Positions 12,701 to 23,799 of a stretch of 64,000 nucleotides of DNA are shown here, piece after piece. Origin of the DNA: Panulirus ornatus. Its lineage: Eukaryota > Arthropoda > Malacostraca > Decapoda > Palinuridae. Within the stretch, counting starts at the first letter, position 1. Each line of letters begins with the position of its first letter. Location: NCBI RefSeq assembly GCF_036320965.1, contig NC_092261.1, forward strand, positions 13,252,197 through 13,316,196, in the 5' to 3' direction. The notes beneath the pieces are model-generated. The model searched no databases. It worked only from the letters and a program-made list of their open reading frames with translations, and had not been told where the DNA came from. The position numbers were made by a program, and so were the translations under genes.

Positions 12701-15700
12701 GGCTGAGGTAGTATTATGGTACAGTTATGATATTCAGCATACACCTAGTCCTTGATTTAATTCGGCAACATGATCTGATATTTAAGAAAAATTCTGAAGT
12801 AACAGAAAAATTATCAAATACCCAGAAAAACAAATTTTCTTTTTGAGTAAGTGTGATATGATATCTTTTAACATCAAATCCACAAAATGTGAACAAAACA
12901 ATACCCAGACTTCAACTAGCTCTTGATCATAGTGGGTTAGGTCTCAGATGAAGACAGTACATGCCACCAAGTCCCAGTAAGAATGTTTTGTGGAAGTGGT
13001 ACAAGCGATAGACATTTGTGACAATTGGATTATTAAGAATTGATTTTACTCAGTATTGTTCTGTACTATTATACATAACAGAAAAGTAGTGTATGATGTA
13101 TACACTAATATGTTTTATAATTGCCATAGAAAAAAAACATGTCATTTATAATTGTATATTACTGTACAAAAGGTCCTTATGTGCAGAGAAAGTGAACTGC
13201 AGGAAATTTCTGATGGTGATAGTGACTCATGATATCTTCTTGCACAATCATATTAACAATTAGTTCATGAAATTTCAGTTATTCAGAATAACAAGGATAT
13301 TCATGATAATGGAAACAGTGAACAGATGATTGGCCTCAGTAAAAATGATCACAGAAGCATTGATTATGAATGAACAACTGGCACTTTGCAGAAAATCAAG
13401 AGAACACTAATAGTAAGTGGATGATTGGCCTCAGTGAAGGAAAAAAAAAATTGTGAATGGATGGTTGGCTCCATGAAGATGATCACAGAAGCATAGATAG
13501 TATGTTGATGATTAGCCCCATTCCAGCTAATCAAGAAAACTTTAATAGTGACTGGATGGGTTTTTCCCTCCAAAGGTATTTAGTGCCTTAACTTGTTATA
13601 TAGTAATATGCTTTTTTACATTTCATACCTTCCCCAGTGTTTTCATTTTGATTTGGCAGCTAGCAAAATGAGTTTTACCTTGGTGTATCTTGATTTTAAA
13701 ATTACAGGACACTCTTATTCATCTCGAAAGATAAAAGGCTAAGAAATGAGGGAAGCGGTTATAATCCCAAAAATGGTTTGTAATGTGAACAGTCTAGTCT
13801 TGATTGAGAAGTTTTCAGACACTTCTATTCAGCTGACAAATAAGCCATAGAGCAAGTCTGTGGGTCTACCTACATCCACAGTAGGATCAGTGAAGGGTAA
13901 TTGTAAGAAGTACAAGCTGGTGCTGAAGCTTAGGAGCAGGTAGCACAAAAGTTGTTAATGAAGGATAGAAGCCAAATAGCAGTCTTTTTCACAACATTTT
14001 TATTTCCACTATTAACTTTGGATTATATGTGTCTATTTTATACCTCGATGTTTTTCTGTTATTTTGTGTTATAAAAAAGGTAAGAAAAGATGATTATGTT
14101 ATTGTTTCAGGTCAGAAATTGTGTTGAAGAAACTTATATCCAGTTATAGATAGAGGTCATTATTAGATTTTGTATGTGGTAGTTATGAGTATGAAACTAA
14201 AAAGACCTAGTGTGTTTGTTCTTACTTTTGGTGCTCATGATGGTCTACCTGTATGAGGAAAAAGGTGAAGGTGAGTGGTGACAAAGCAAAGTAATAAAGA
14301 ACTGTATTACTTCTGTGGGAATGAGATTATTAGATACAGGAAGTGATAAGAGAAAGTACAGAAATTTAAGTGCCTGAAGAACATGTTTCCAAAGACTAAA
14401 TGATGAGATGTGTAAGAATTTTGAGATCTAAGCAGAGTACTGATGCTTTGATGAAAGTTAGGAAGGTTTAGTGGAGTCAGTTAAAAAACAGTTCAGCTAC
14501 CTATGACGTGAGAGTAAACATGATTATGGGTACAAATGAATGAGCTTAGGGAGTGGAGATTGATAAGCAGGAGAGACAGCGGAAAAAAAAAAAAAAAAAA
14601 AGTTAGTGGAATAAGAAAATTAAACAGTGCTAACTGAGGACGTTATAGTGATGAAAAGTAAAGAATGGAGTGTGTAGTGAAAGGAATGACAGGTTGATTG
14701 GATATTAATGATTTAAAGGGGGATAGTTAAGAAAAGAATGGCTGAAAGGAATGACAGGTTGATTGGATGTTAATTATTTAAAGGAGGATAGTTAAGAAAA
14801 GAATGGCTGATAAAGTGTATGTCAGTTAGGTGAACAGATGAGGCAAGGGGAGACCAAGAGAGAAGTGGAGAGAGAAAGTACTGGAGATTCCATTGATCGT
14901 TGTGTTTTAATTTCATTTATGGAATTATAGAAAGGATTTGTGAATTATCTTTGCCTAGGAAGGTCTCAAGAATTGATTATGGCTAAGTGGTTGAGCTTCA
15001 TTGTTTGTATGTAAAACATCCCTGATGGTATTTTACCAAATGATTTTAAATATGATTTTAATGGAAGCAAGTTCTGTCAGGTTATTGGGTATCACTGGGT
15101 ATCACTGGCAAAGCTTGCAGGAATGAAGTTAAGAACTCCAGTTATGCAGGACTAATATGCTGAAATGATGCATGTCTGCATGCACTTTATATTTATCTAA
15201 CTCTCTCAGGTGGGTGGCCATGGTAAAAGTCTCCATAAGTGATGAAACTCCAGTGCCACTTCTTGGCCATTAGTGCTTTACCATCAACAGGCGACTGTCA
15301 GACATTGTGAATTTAAAGTTTCAGGGCCAAATCTTTTCAGGACAAGTGTTCCTTAGGTGATCACAGATAGGGTTTTTATGACCTTCTCTTCAGATTACAT
15401 TGGATGCTTTAGCATGAAAAAATATTTGTATTTGTAGCATATTTTCAAAAACCATTGACCTATTCAGATCCTAGTAGTAGCTTTGGAAGACCCTTTAACA
15501 ACTGACATATTTATTTCTGGAAGGGAAAATTTATATCCCAGAATGTGCTTAAATAGAATGATACATATAAGCAGCATTAGTATGTAAAATCAAGATGCAG
15601 GGTTTTCATTACTTTTCTTGATTAACAGGTACGGATCTATGAAGCCCCAGATGTAATGAATCTTAACCAGTGGTCACCACACTATGAAATCAACTGTAAA

Positions 15701-18700
15701 CTACAGTGCTCCTGCCTGTCTTGGAATCCATCATCTTCTCGGTAGGTGGTAATATTACACTGCTTCATCATCAGATAATTGTTACTGCAGGTCGATCGTC
15801 CTGAATTTGAATTCCAAGCAGTATTGTGATTTCAGATTTTTTGGATTACAGCATTTTCTCCCAAACATAAACTGATTGGTGTGCAGGGTTGTCAGGATTG
15901 GGACATAATCTGGATTTTGGCAAAGAAGCCTATATCTTCCCAAAGCCAGAATATATCCATCGAAATCCAGACTCTGATGTGGTTTTGGAATGTACAGAAT
16001 TCAGGTTTTGGGGAGAAAATTGCATACTGCTCAGACAATTTGTGCACAGCCTGGAATATCTTTTTTCCATTATGGAATTCAGGCAAAACCTGGTCTCCTG
16101 AAAATTTTAGAAATGTGTTGGTTCTTGTTGTGTTTCATTTTCATCGTTGTTTTATGCATATATAGTAGCTGGTAGGCAGCCAACGACCAGGGAGATATAT
16201 TACCAGTGCTTCCCACCTGGGCACTGGGAGGGTTAGTGACATCTGCATAGTGAGCCAGCACTTTAGTGGTTGTTGAGTTGCACTCCTCTGACCCAGTTAG
16301 CTGTCTTTTCTTTCTGCCTCACTAACATGTGAACTATTGGCATTCTGCCTACAAACAGACAATCTCTCTTTATCATATATAACACTTGACAACACTTTAC
16401 TCACACAGCTCATTCTTCATAATTGGGTTTTTTTTGCAGTGAGCACTGTGTGCTAGCCCTGCCTTTTGGCAAAGTGGTAGGAGCTGTAGATAGAAGTAGT
16501 AAGTAGGGACATTTAGGCAGGAGCATTTGGTAGAAACATTAGGTAGGAGCATTAGATAGAAGTTGTCATTGGGAACATGAGAACACTGCGCTAGAGTTGC
16601 CCTCTGTCAGTGGCCTGTTAAGGGCGAGGCACTGAAGGCTGAGAAGCAGCACTGGAGCTCTTTAGTTTATAAGACTCTTGCCATGGCCACCTCTTTGAGG
16701 GAGTTTCAATTGGAACAGGCCTCAGAGATCCTTTAGATAGATCTAAAGGATCTGGTGTTCAGATTGTTTGAGTTTAGGAGATTACACTGTACAGTATGGT
16801 AGGAATGCTTAAAATCAGGATGACCAGGGGCCTGTAGCAATCTGTCCATCACATTGTTTAATGGTTTTTTTAATTCTTTTTTTCATTAGTAATGAACACA
16901 GGAATCATTTCACTACATATGCCTGAGGTATTACTGGAGTGCCTCAGTTTCCTGCCAATTGAACAGCATACATTAAAGGATGCATAGCAGACATAAGCAA
17001 TGTTTCATGCATTCAAGTTTTACTTCATTTTATTTTCAAAATTATGTTTTATACTTGATTATGATAACAAACTTGTGGAGATATATTTAGATATGAGTAT
17101 TTTTTTTTTACAAAGATTTTACATTGTATATTGGGATTGCTGCAGCAAAAGGCTGAAGAGTAAGCTTTTCAGTTTTTTCATAGGTGATTAAGTCCCTCCA
17201 TATGTATATTTTAAGTCTCTTCATATGTATATTCTCTGAAATGCTGTTAAAGCTCTTTCCATAGGTGAGAAATGTATGTTTTAAAAGATGAAAACCCATT
17301 TCCTTATTGTAGGCAGTGCATTATGAGCATCCATATATTTTCTTCCTGTCTTCTCTTCCTCTGCCCTTTTCTTTTAAGAACCGAGTTGTTTGTAAGTGAT
17401 GAAAGTGGACACCTAATTTACACCACTTCATCTTTGTCCCGTTATTTCATAAATCCTGGTGTGTCACTGTATGGGTTTTGAGTCTTTATATGTAAACATC
17501 ATATGTATGTTTGTGATGGTTGAATGAGGTGAATCCTTATTGACACCCCTTATTTTGAAGACAAAATGAAACTGCTTTAATCTTCCACCAAGCTAGTACT
17601 CTCTCAGATCCTTTTAGGGCAATACCTATGATAGAGGAATGGTTGTTCATGCTTCAGAGCCTACTTTATAATCCTAATGCTTAGCATTTCTTCTCATAAA
17701 AGATTTGTATAATACATTGTAGCAGTTTCACTGAAATGTAAGACAAAATATTTGATATGTAGGTATTAGCTCAGATGCCTATTGAACTTAAAAGTGTAAG
17801 AATATGACTTAAAATGCTTCCTCAGGTTTGGCATATTATATAATTCTTTTCAGGCTTTATGCACCCCTGATAGCAGTAGGCAGTGATGACCCTAATCCAG
17901 CTTCAGGTGGGAAAGTATTCATCTATGAGTTCTCTGCTAACACTCAGAAGTGGAACAAAGTGGAGACCTTAGTGACTGTAACAGAGCCCGTCCATGACCT
18001 TGCCTTTGCTCCTAACCTTGGCCGTTCCTACTACCTTCTGGGGATTGCCACAAAAGATGTCAAGATTATAGCACTCAAACCCATCAAGTAAGTATTGATA
18101 TAGGAAAGGAAATAGTGTTCACACTATTTGTTCGCCTTTAGAAATGTGGTAGAGAAAGGTCAAGAGAAAAAAAGGATACCAAACACTTATTGCTTTGAAA
18201 AATGCATATAAGATTAATAGGAAAGCCTTCTAAAATGTTCTTAATGTATGTGGTAGCCATGAATGCATTTAGAATGCTGTTAGGATCTTTCTGTATTGGA
18301 AATATTTTGTGCGTGAAGTAGTACATGTTGGTTTGTAGGATTACATCAAAGTCATGTAAAGTTACCATGGTTAGTTTGCTCTCTAATTGATCATACACTT
18401 TGTGACATGAGAACAAGATTGTGTTGAAAGTAGTCATAGAGAATACACTTTGTGACATGAGAACAAGATTGTGTTGAAAGTAGTCATAGAGAAACAGTTG
18501 GTGTATACAGATGATTCTTATTGTTGATCAAGTTAAAATTGTGGCTAATTTCAATGGTGCATGTAGGAAGAGGATGCTAAAAGGAAAAGCAAAGAAAAGT
18601 AAAGCTCTAGATTTTGAGGGATGGAAGATCACAGTATATAATCTATTTGCATGATTTATTGAACTGAGAGTTGTGGATGATGTTAGAAATATAGTTTTAA

Positions 18701-21700
18701 AGTTCAGTAAGAAAGTGGGGAAGTAAGTGGGGAAACTGACTTGAAAGCAGATTCATGCCAGAAGAAAAAATCAAAGATTTACTAAAAGCTGTAGGTTATT
18801 TTGTAGGTTATTTCAGCAGAAAGTGTGCAAGAAACTTGTATAAAGGAGTACTTCTCCCACCTTTTATGTGAGACCCAAGTTTGTATTGGTCAGGATGGTA
18901 AAAGAGCTGCACAGATGGATTAGATTTCATTGTATGCAGGTTTCCCCTGCATTGAACAAGAGATGCATCTCTGGAAAATGGCATTCAAAGCATATTTTGT
19001 TTAGAATTATCCTGATTTAACATAGTACAGAAGGAGAAAAATTCTAGACTTTTTCTAAGACCACCAAGTACTATAAATTTTTTCCTGACTAACTAACATA
19101 GCAGACACAAAAAACACATCAATAATTGATAGTATTATCCAGTACAGATGCAGTATAGATGAATAATAATGAAACAGGCTGTTAGTGAACAAGATGACTG
19201 ATGATTAACATTAAGGATGAGTTGGAGCATTTGTATGTACCTGATAGAGTCATGGGGGCCAGCTAGTGACAGCAGAGTCACTTTCTCCATCTTATCATGT
19301 AGATTGCTTTTTGATCTGGCTTTTTTTTCATCAATGATAAAGTTGATTGGCCAACAGATTCTCTAGTCTGTACATATGTACTGTAGGTAAACAACACTTA
19401 GAAAATCATCCTCCTCAATTGGGGAAATTAGTCCCTTCCCAGTGGAAAGATTGTATATAGATTACCAGAAAACTGAGGCTGTTTTGCAGTGTCTCTATAT
19501 AGGTATCCATCCAGGTTTTGTTGCTGATTTGTTATATTAGGATATGATATATAGTTGTATATAGACATGTAATGTTTTGTACATTACAAGCTCAGAATTA
19601 TTTAGATATGATACGTATGGGCATATGTCTGATGAGTAGCAACTCAGTTTTTTCATGCTTTGTTTTCAATTGTATGATGCTTTATTTGCTGCTGATGGTG
19701 TTGTTATTATTCATTTGTGGGAATATACTTGTTAGAGATGTTATATTGTGGTAGTGGCATGTATATTATGTCTAATGCAATAATTATTGGTTGTGGCTAT
19801 AAAAATAATGTGTTGTGCAGAATCAGTATGCAGCACAACTTAAAATGTTTTAATCATTAATTATCAGTAGGGCATATATACAGAGTAGTTGATTTTTTTA
19901 TTGATTACTGTACCACTGGGGAGGGTCTTATGTATATATAATGTATGGGAGACCATCAAATGGCTTGCATATCTGCTAGCCTTATAGATATTGTAATTGT
20001 AATTTGGTGACTCTTTTTATTTAGGGATTTTGATCTAGCTAACCATTCAGTTTTTAGGATCAAAATAAAAAGCATTTTACTAAAGCAAATGCTTTCTGCA
20101 GCATTTGTAGTCTCTCATGCACCATGTGGGAGACATGCAGGGCAGATTTTAAAATGAAGCACTTGCTTTGTCCTTGCTAAACTATTTAACTCTGAACGTC
20201 ATAATTTACATCAAATTTTTGGTGTTAGAAACTAAGTCATTTAACTTTTAATGTATTCAAAGTGAACTCATGGAGACCAGGGGAAACATTTAGCTAGAAT
20301 TAGAAGGGTAGATCGAATGAAGATGTGAAAAAGGTATGTGGTTTGAAGAAAGCATTAGAACAGTATGTAAATGAAGATTTTTAAGAATGGTATGGCAATG
20401 AAGAACTTAGAGAAGATTATAGAATGCTCAAGAAGATAGAAATACAAGGAAGAGAAGTAGATCATGGAAGGGGTGGATAAATGCAGTGAGAGAACTGATT
20501 AGGGCAAGCAATAATTCAGTGAAAGATTGTTAAAGAATGATATGGGTTGGATTCAGTGGAATAATTTTGTGATTATATGGTTAGCATGCAGAGTGAAAAA
20601 ATTAAAAGTACTTTTATAAGTATGGAAATCCTTGTTTCACTTAAGCAGATTAGGCATTTTTGAGGATGTGTATTAGTGATATCAGAGTTTAGATGTACTG
20701 ATCCACCCATAGAAATGGAGTTAATGATAATATGTAAATATATGAATTATACATTCCGCACAAGTTCTGCCCACCTCATTTTTTTGTGCTTGTTGACGTA
20801 GTTGCATTATACATCTGTCTCCTCTTTTCCTTCCCACATTCATATTATAATTCGTCATCGTTGTTGTTTCCACATCTCCCATAAAGTGTACTATGGATGA
20901 ATCTTTCCCTGTTTCCATCAGGCAAGATTTAGCGCAGAACCAAAGCAGCTTATCTACCTTTGAAGTACGCCAAGCAGGACAATTTGACGACCATGGATCA
21001 ACTGTGTGGCGTGTCTGTTGGAACATGACAGGCACTATTCTCGCTTCCTCTGGAGATGATGGTTGTGTTCGCCTCTGGAAAGGTATGGTTGTGAAATCTT
21101 TAAATTTTTTCTCGTTAGCTGAGATTATTTTTAGATGGTTATGTATCTGCTGAACTTGGGCACAAGAAGCATTCAGGAAAAGCAAAAAAGCCTCTATGGG
21201 GCCTGTTTATGGATAGGGGGCTATTGTCTCAGTACAGTACACTTGATAGCTAGAGAATGGAAGTGAGCAAATGAGGCTTTTCTTCAATTGTTTTTCACAA
21301 ATGCAGGAAATGGTGAAACAAGTAGAAGATATAAGTTATGTGCCTGGAATAACCTTACCTTTGCTTGATCTAAGTTAAAGAATGAATACTGGCAAGGAAT
21401 TATTTCTTGTTGATCGGGTTTGAAAAGAGTAGGCAATATGTAAAGACAAAAATGAATTAAAACAAAGGATAGAGCAAGTAATTGAAAAAAGTGAACATGA
21501 ACATATCTACTTTTTATTTCCAGAGTCCTTTTGTTGATAACTGAAAATACTTCTGCTGCTTGCTTTTCTTCTATTGGTTATGGTTTGTTTGTCATAAGAT
21601 TAGTAATTTTTTCTTAATTATTGTACTGTGGGCTGTAGAACTGATTTTACAGCCTGTCCATAGGAGTTTTTCGTAAGGCTTCTGTTCCACTTTTGGTCTT

Positions 21701-23459
21701 GTGGTTTATCATAAAATTGGTGTTTGTTTTTGGTTATTGGATGCACATCATACAGTTGATGTACCAACCTTGGTTGTTGATGTGTATCACAAAGCTCCAG
21801 TCTTGGTAATGTGATGTATGCCCTAATGTTTATGCTCAAATCGTGCATTGTGGTAATCGAGTTTGGTGTTCTAGTTTTAAAGTGGCTGTCATAGAATTGA
21901 TGATCAGGTCTTACTTCTAAGGTCTTAGTCATAAAGTCTTCATTCCATTCGTAGTATAGAATGTCATACTGATCATAGACTGTTTTATAATGCTGGCGTT
22001 GCTGGTAGTATCATTGCATGTGTCCTAATGTTTGTGAAGCACTCTTATTTATTTTGTTCTGTAATGTTTATGATTAATTTTTAGTATTGGGAAGTTTGTC
22101 ACAAAGTTAATATTTCACTTTTGGTCATGAAGTGTCATGCTGTTGGGGTTCCACTTATATTGATTGAGGGCCCACATTTGATTTTATTATGTTCACCTTG
22201 GGGTTGGCATTTTACTGTTGGTCATAGGGTGTCATGAGGGTGTTCCAGTCTTGGTTGATGCAAATATGATGTCCCAGTATTGGTCATAAGGTGACCATCG
22301 TCAACAATTGGCTGTTACATCAAGTCATGGCGATCAGTATCCTCCTTAAAATTGCTTTAACTGTGCTGCACTTTGCACATCACTTGCACTCATACCTGGC
22401 AGCGGCTGATACAATTAACTGTGATTACATGATTGCAGAATTCCATAGACTGTGACACTGCCTGTCAGAAGTCAGTACGCTTTAGGTCTATATATTGCTG
22501 CCCTAGATATGATTTGTTACTTTGCTTCAAATGGTTTGTACTTGTTGCTAGTACAGGTAATAGAAACATCAAAACTTGTGGGTGAGATATGTCCTTGTTT
22601 GTTACTGGTAGTGGGATATGTTGCATCATCATAGTTATTTGAAAAGGTCATCAGAAAAACAGGGACCATGAGCTCATTTTTATTAGAATTCATAGTTTCA
22701 GAACATCTGGAGATAAAAGACTGATTTTAGGTTGGAGAGGGTGTCTAACAGATCATTTCAAGCATAAACTCTCTGAGCAGTTTATAATCAGGAACTGCCC
22801 TGGAATTGCTACTCTGTGAGCAGGGTTTTATCTGGAACTGCCCAGGGAAGTGCTGCTATTGTTGGTAGGTTCTAGTCAGTAGCTTCCCATGGAAGACAAT
22901 TTCTAATCAGGAAATTCCCATGAAAGCCCTACCATCTTAATGTAGGAGTATTGAACTGATGCTAAGAACCATCTTATGCTGTCTATTTTGGGAGTGTTAG
23001 TTTTCCATTCTGTTTGGTTTTAACAAAGCTATAGTGCAAATTTTGATTTTTTCCTTATATGCACCAAGCACATCCTCCTTCCTGTTTTTTTTAAGGAAAT
23101 GATCTGTTCTTTGAATGGCTTTGTAGTGCTCTCAAGTGGAAGCTTGTCTGAGATTGGAAACTCATATCTTCCCTTGGATTTGTCAGAATTACTCGATTGG
23201 TTCTGATGATTCTGTGGATTTTTGCTGTCTGTTATTTGTGGGAGTCTTGTAAATTCTCAGTATGATTTTTTTGTCCCCAGCCAATTATCTAGACATATGG
23301 AAGTGTATCTCAACCTTTCGTGGTGAGGCTGTTGAGACAGAGGCAGGAACCTCAGGGGATTCTTCACAGCAGTCAGGAGCAACAGCTGCAGGACATCACA
23401 CAGCAAGATACTTCAAATTGGCACCTACAGCACACCCATCCCACGTACCTTGGCATTAG
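6620..23459 (+). CDS. Seh1: Nucleoporin SEH1 (WD40 protein), complete gene, seven coding exons
   Basis: Spliced CDS is join(6620..6730, 8791..8947, 12472..12611, 15629..15741, 17854..18087, 20922..21082, 23281..23459), 1095 nt, 364 aa plus TAG. All introns are GT-AG and the phases close exactly. SEH1 (SEH1L in human, Nup44A in Drosophila) belongs to the Nup107-160 Y complex of the nuclear pore and to GATOR2, which regulates TORC1 at the lysosome; its open WD40 propeller is completed by a blade from its partner protein. The sequence shows six WD-type repeats, with family hallmarks such as HKDLIHDV near residue 11, [11 protein letters not shown] near 79-89, FAPNLGR and [12 protein letters not shown] near 293-304. 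Length matches the roughly 360-residue family norm. The ATG at 6620 is chosen because the family begins MFVA. The last about 45 residues are Ser/Gln/Ala/His-rich and look unstructured. Recognised by eye against the known family; no frameshift or missing blade was seen. Confidence 0.96.
7425..7630 (-). repeat. Sx element, SINE-like (copy 2), in SEH1 intron 1
   Basis: The same order as copy 1: gccatttcctgtgttagcga, then gaacagtggactg, a body gap with ttttttggaaaa, the C-rich block and gggaatacatgggaag. Diverged from copy 1 by scattered substitutions. Confidence 0.72.
7640..8325 (-). mobile_element. LINE-A 3' end, antisense, in SEH1 intron 1
   Basis: Minus-strand frames at 7993-8287 give [20 protein letters not shown], the LINE-A C-terminal signature, broken by a frameshift. 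The long-form 3' UTR extends to 7660, with both stem-loop motifs decayed (cttttcccgcatcagtgagg and ctaccccctgcttcagcaag on the + strand). Confidence 0.8.
8791..8947 (+). CDS. Seh1: SEH1 coding exon 2 (residues 38-90)
   Basis: Acceptor ttttggacag, then [30 protein letters not shown] and [11 protein letters not shown], with donor gtgagt at 8948. It holds the end of repeat 1 and all of repeat 2. One base carries over into the next codon, and exon 3 supplies the other two. Confidence 0.95.
10988..11007. repeat. (TA)n inside LINE-B RT
   Basis: Ten TA units sit between the codons for WLF and DGV, exactly where LINE-A has NLFM. Confidence 0.9.
11451..11589 (+). repeat. 71-bp-offset tandem duplication inside LINE-B
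   Basis: Two near-identical 68-bp blocks (11451-11518 and 11522-11589), both starting aggtaga and ending ccctgacc. The duplication shifts the frame of the ORF. Confidence 0.9.
12472..12611 (+). CDS. Seh1: SEH1 coding exon 3 (residues 90-136)
   Basis: Acceptor tttttcccaacag. Encodes [21 protein letters not shown] and CSAGGV, with donor gtgagt at 12612. The reading frame is fixed by the leftover G of exon 2. The third WD repeat continues in exon 4 as VRIYEAPD, a typical SEH1 segment. Confidence 0.94.
13328..13560. repeat. Degenerate tandem repeat in SEH1 intron 3
   Basis: Two diverged copies of a roughly 130-bp block, each with gatcacagaagcat, then aatcaaga and taatagtgactgg, plus a shorter partial copy between them that begins gatgattggcctcagtgaa. 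Confidence 0.55.
14270..14900 (+). mobile_element. Possible decayed LINE-B-like fragment in SEH1 intron 3
   Basis: Purine-rich + strand with short pieces resembling the pre-RT region of LINE-B (for example a [17 protein letters not shown] frame near 14500-14540). An A run at 14583-14600 and the duplication at 14679-14808 interrupt it. Weak evidence; it could also be unrelated purine-rich intron sequence. Confidence 0.3.
14679..14808 (+). repeat. 65-bp tandem duplication
   Basis: Units 14679-14743 and 14744-14808 both start gaaaggaatgacaggttgat and differ at only a few bases. Confidence 0.92.
15195..15310 (-). repeat. Nb element 3' fragment (copy 3), SEH1 intron 3
   Basis: Shares gtggccatggtaaaagtctc, then cttcttggcc and a loss-prone tail, with the Nb copy at 25325 in the same orientation. 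On the minus strand it ends in a taga-type tail. Confidence 0.55.
15629..15741 (+). CDS. Seh1: SEH1 coding exon 4 (residues 137-174)
   Basis: Acceptor attaacag, then [20 protein letters not shown] and CLSWNPSSS, with donor gtaggt at 15742. Two bases (CG) carry over and are completed to an Arg codon by the first G of exon 5. Confidence 0.95.
16165..16745 (+). repeat. Nb non-autonomous element (copy 1), SEH1 intron 4
   Basis: Starts at about agctggtaggcagccaacga, includes cctgggcactgggaggg, and a block of short imperfect repeats (taggagcattagatagaag and variants) at 16470-16560. The 3' module has gccatggccacctctttgag, hairpin gtttcaattggaac and tagatagatc. An inverted relative is at 25325-25960. 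The last about 60 bases match the 3' end of LINE-B at 12005-12068, as expected for a non-autonomous element mobilised by it. No coding capacity seen. Confidence 0.7.
17854..18087 (+). CDS. Seh1: SEH1 coding exon 5 (residues 174-252)
   Basis: Acceptor aattcttttcag. Encodes [15 protein letters not shown], the strand [34 protein letters not shown] and [14 protein letters not shown]. Donor gtaagt at 18088. Covers the rest of the fourth WD repeat and the fifth. Two bases (AA) are completed to Lys by exon 6. Confidence 0.96.
18393..18492. repeat. Perfect 50-bp tandem duplication in SEH1 intron 5
   Basis: Units 18393-18442 and 18443-18492 are identical, starting atacactttgtgacatgaga. Perfect identity suggests a recent event or an assembly artefact. 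Confidence 0.97.
18493..20921. other. Rest of SEH1 intron 5
   Basis: No recognised gene. Purine-rich stretches at 18540-18900 and 20270-20640 resemble decayed LINE coding sequence in composition only; no RT motif could be read. Confidence 0.35.
20922..21082 (+). CDS. Seh1: SEH1 coding exon 6 (residues 252-306)
   Basis: Acceptor tgtttccatcag, then a variable linker, [20 protein letters not shown] and [15 protein letters not shown]. Donor gtatgg at 21083 is weaker than the others. This is the sixth WD repeat. One base is carried to exon 7. Confidence 0.95.
21640..22310. repeat. Highly degenerate minisatellite in SEH1 intron 6
   Basis: Loosely repeating phrases (ttggtcataaggtg, cagtcttggt, gatgtgtatcac, tcataaaatt) recur every 40-60 bases. 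Units are too diverged to set exact borders. Confidence 0.45.
22770..22935. repeat. Degenerate short tandem repeat, SEH1 intron 6
   Basis: Three or four loose copies of a roughly 45-bp phrase with atcaggaactgccc, tctggaactgcccaggga and aatcaggaaattcccatg. Confidence 0.45.
23281..23459 (+). CDS. Seh1: SEH1 terminal coding exon 7 (residues 306-364, stop)
   Basis: Acceptor tttttttgtccccag. Begins [13 protein letters not shown], as expected right after the last repeat in SEH1, then a low-complexity tail rich in Gly, Ser, Gln and Ala ending in PSHVPWH and TAG at 23457. The position of the exon right after the VRLWK segment fixes the frame. Confidence 0.94.
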
Positions 23460-23764
23460 TGTTGGTGATATGTTGATATATGTGACTTTGCGCTCATATC
23501 GAGGAATACCTGATTGTTTTGATAAAACTTTGTTTGCCTTGGTTTACAGCTGTTGTTTTTATATTTCAATTTATTCTTTTGATTGAAAAAAAGATAGCCC
23601 TGATTTGTCTTTACATGTTGTATATAGGAAATTCAGTGGAATATTATGTGAGAACATCAGAATTTTAGAGCAGAACTTATACGATAGTACAGTTAAAGGA
23701 ATTTGTTGATAAAGGTTTGTATGAATTAAGAACTCATCAGCTAAACTATTTTACCATGTTTAGT

Positions 23765-23770
23765 AATAAA
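23765..23770 (+). promoter_or_regulatory. Candidate polyadenylation signal of SEH1
   Basis: An AATAAA hexamer lies 306 bases after the SEH1 stop codon and is followed by T/G-richer sequence. It is the first perfect hexamer I found in the 3' flank. No transcript is available to confirm its use. Confidence 0.45.
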
Positions 23771-23799
23771 AGTGTCAAATGATGCTGTTAAAGGATTTT

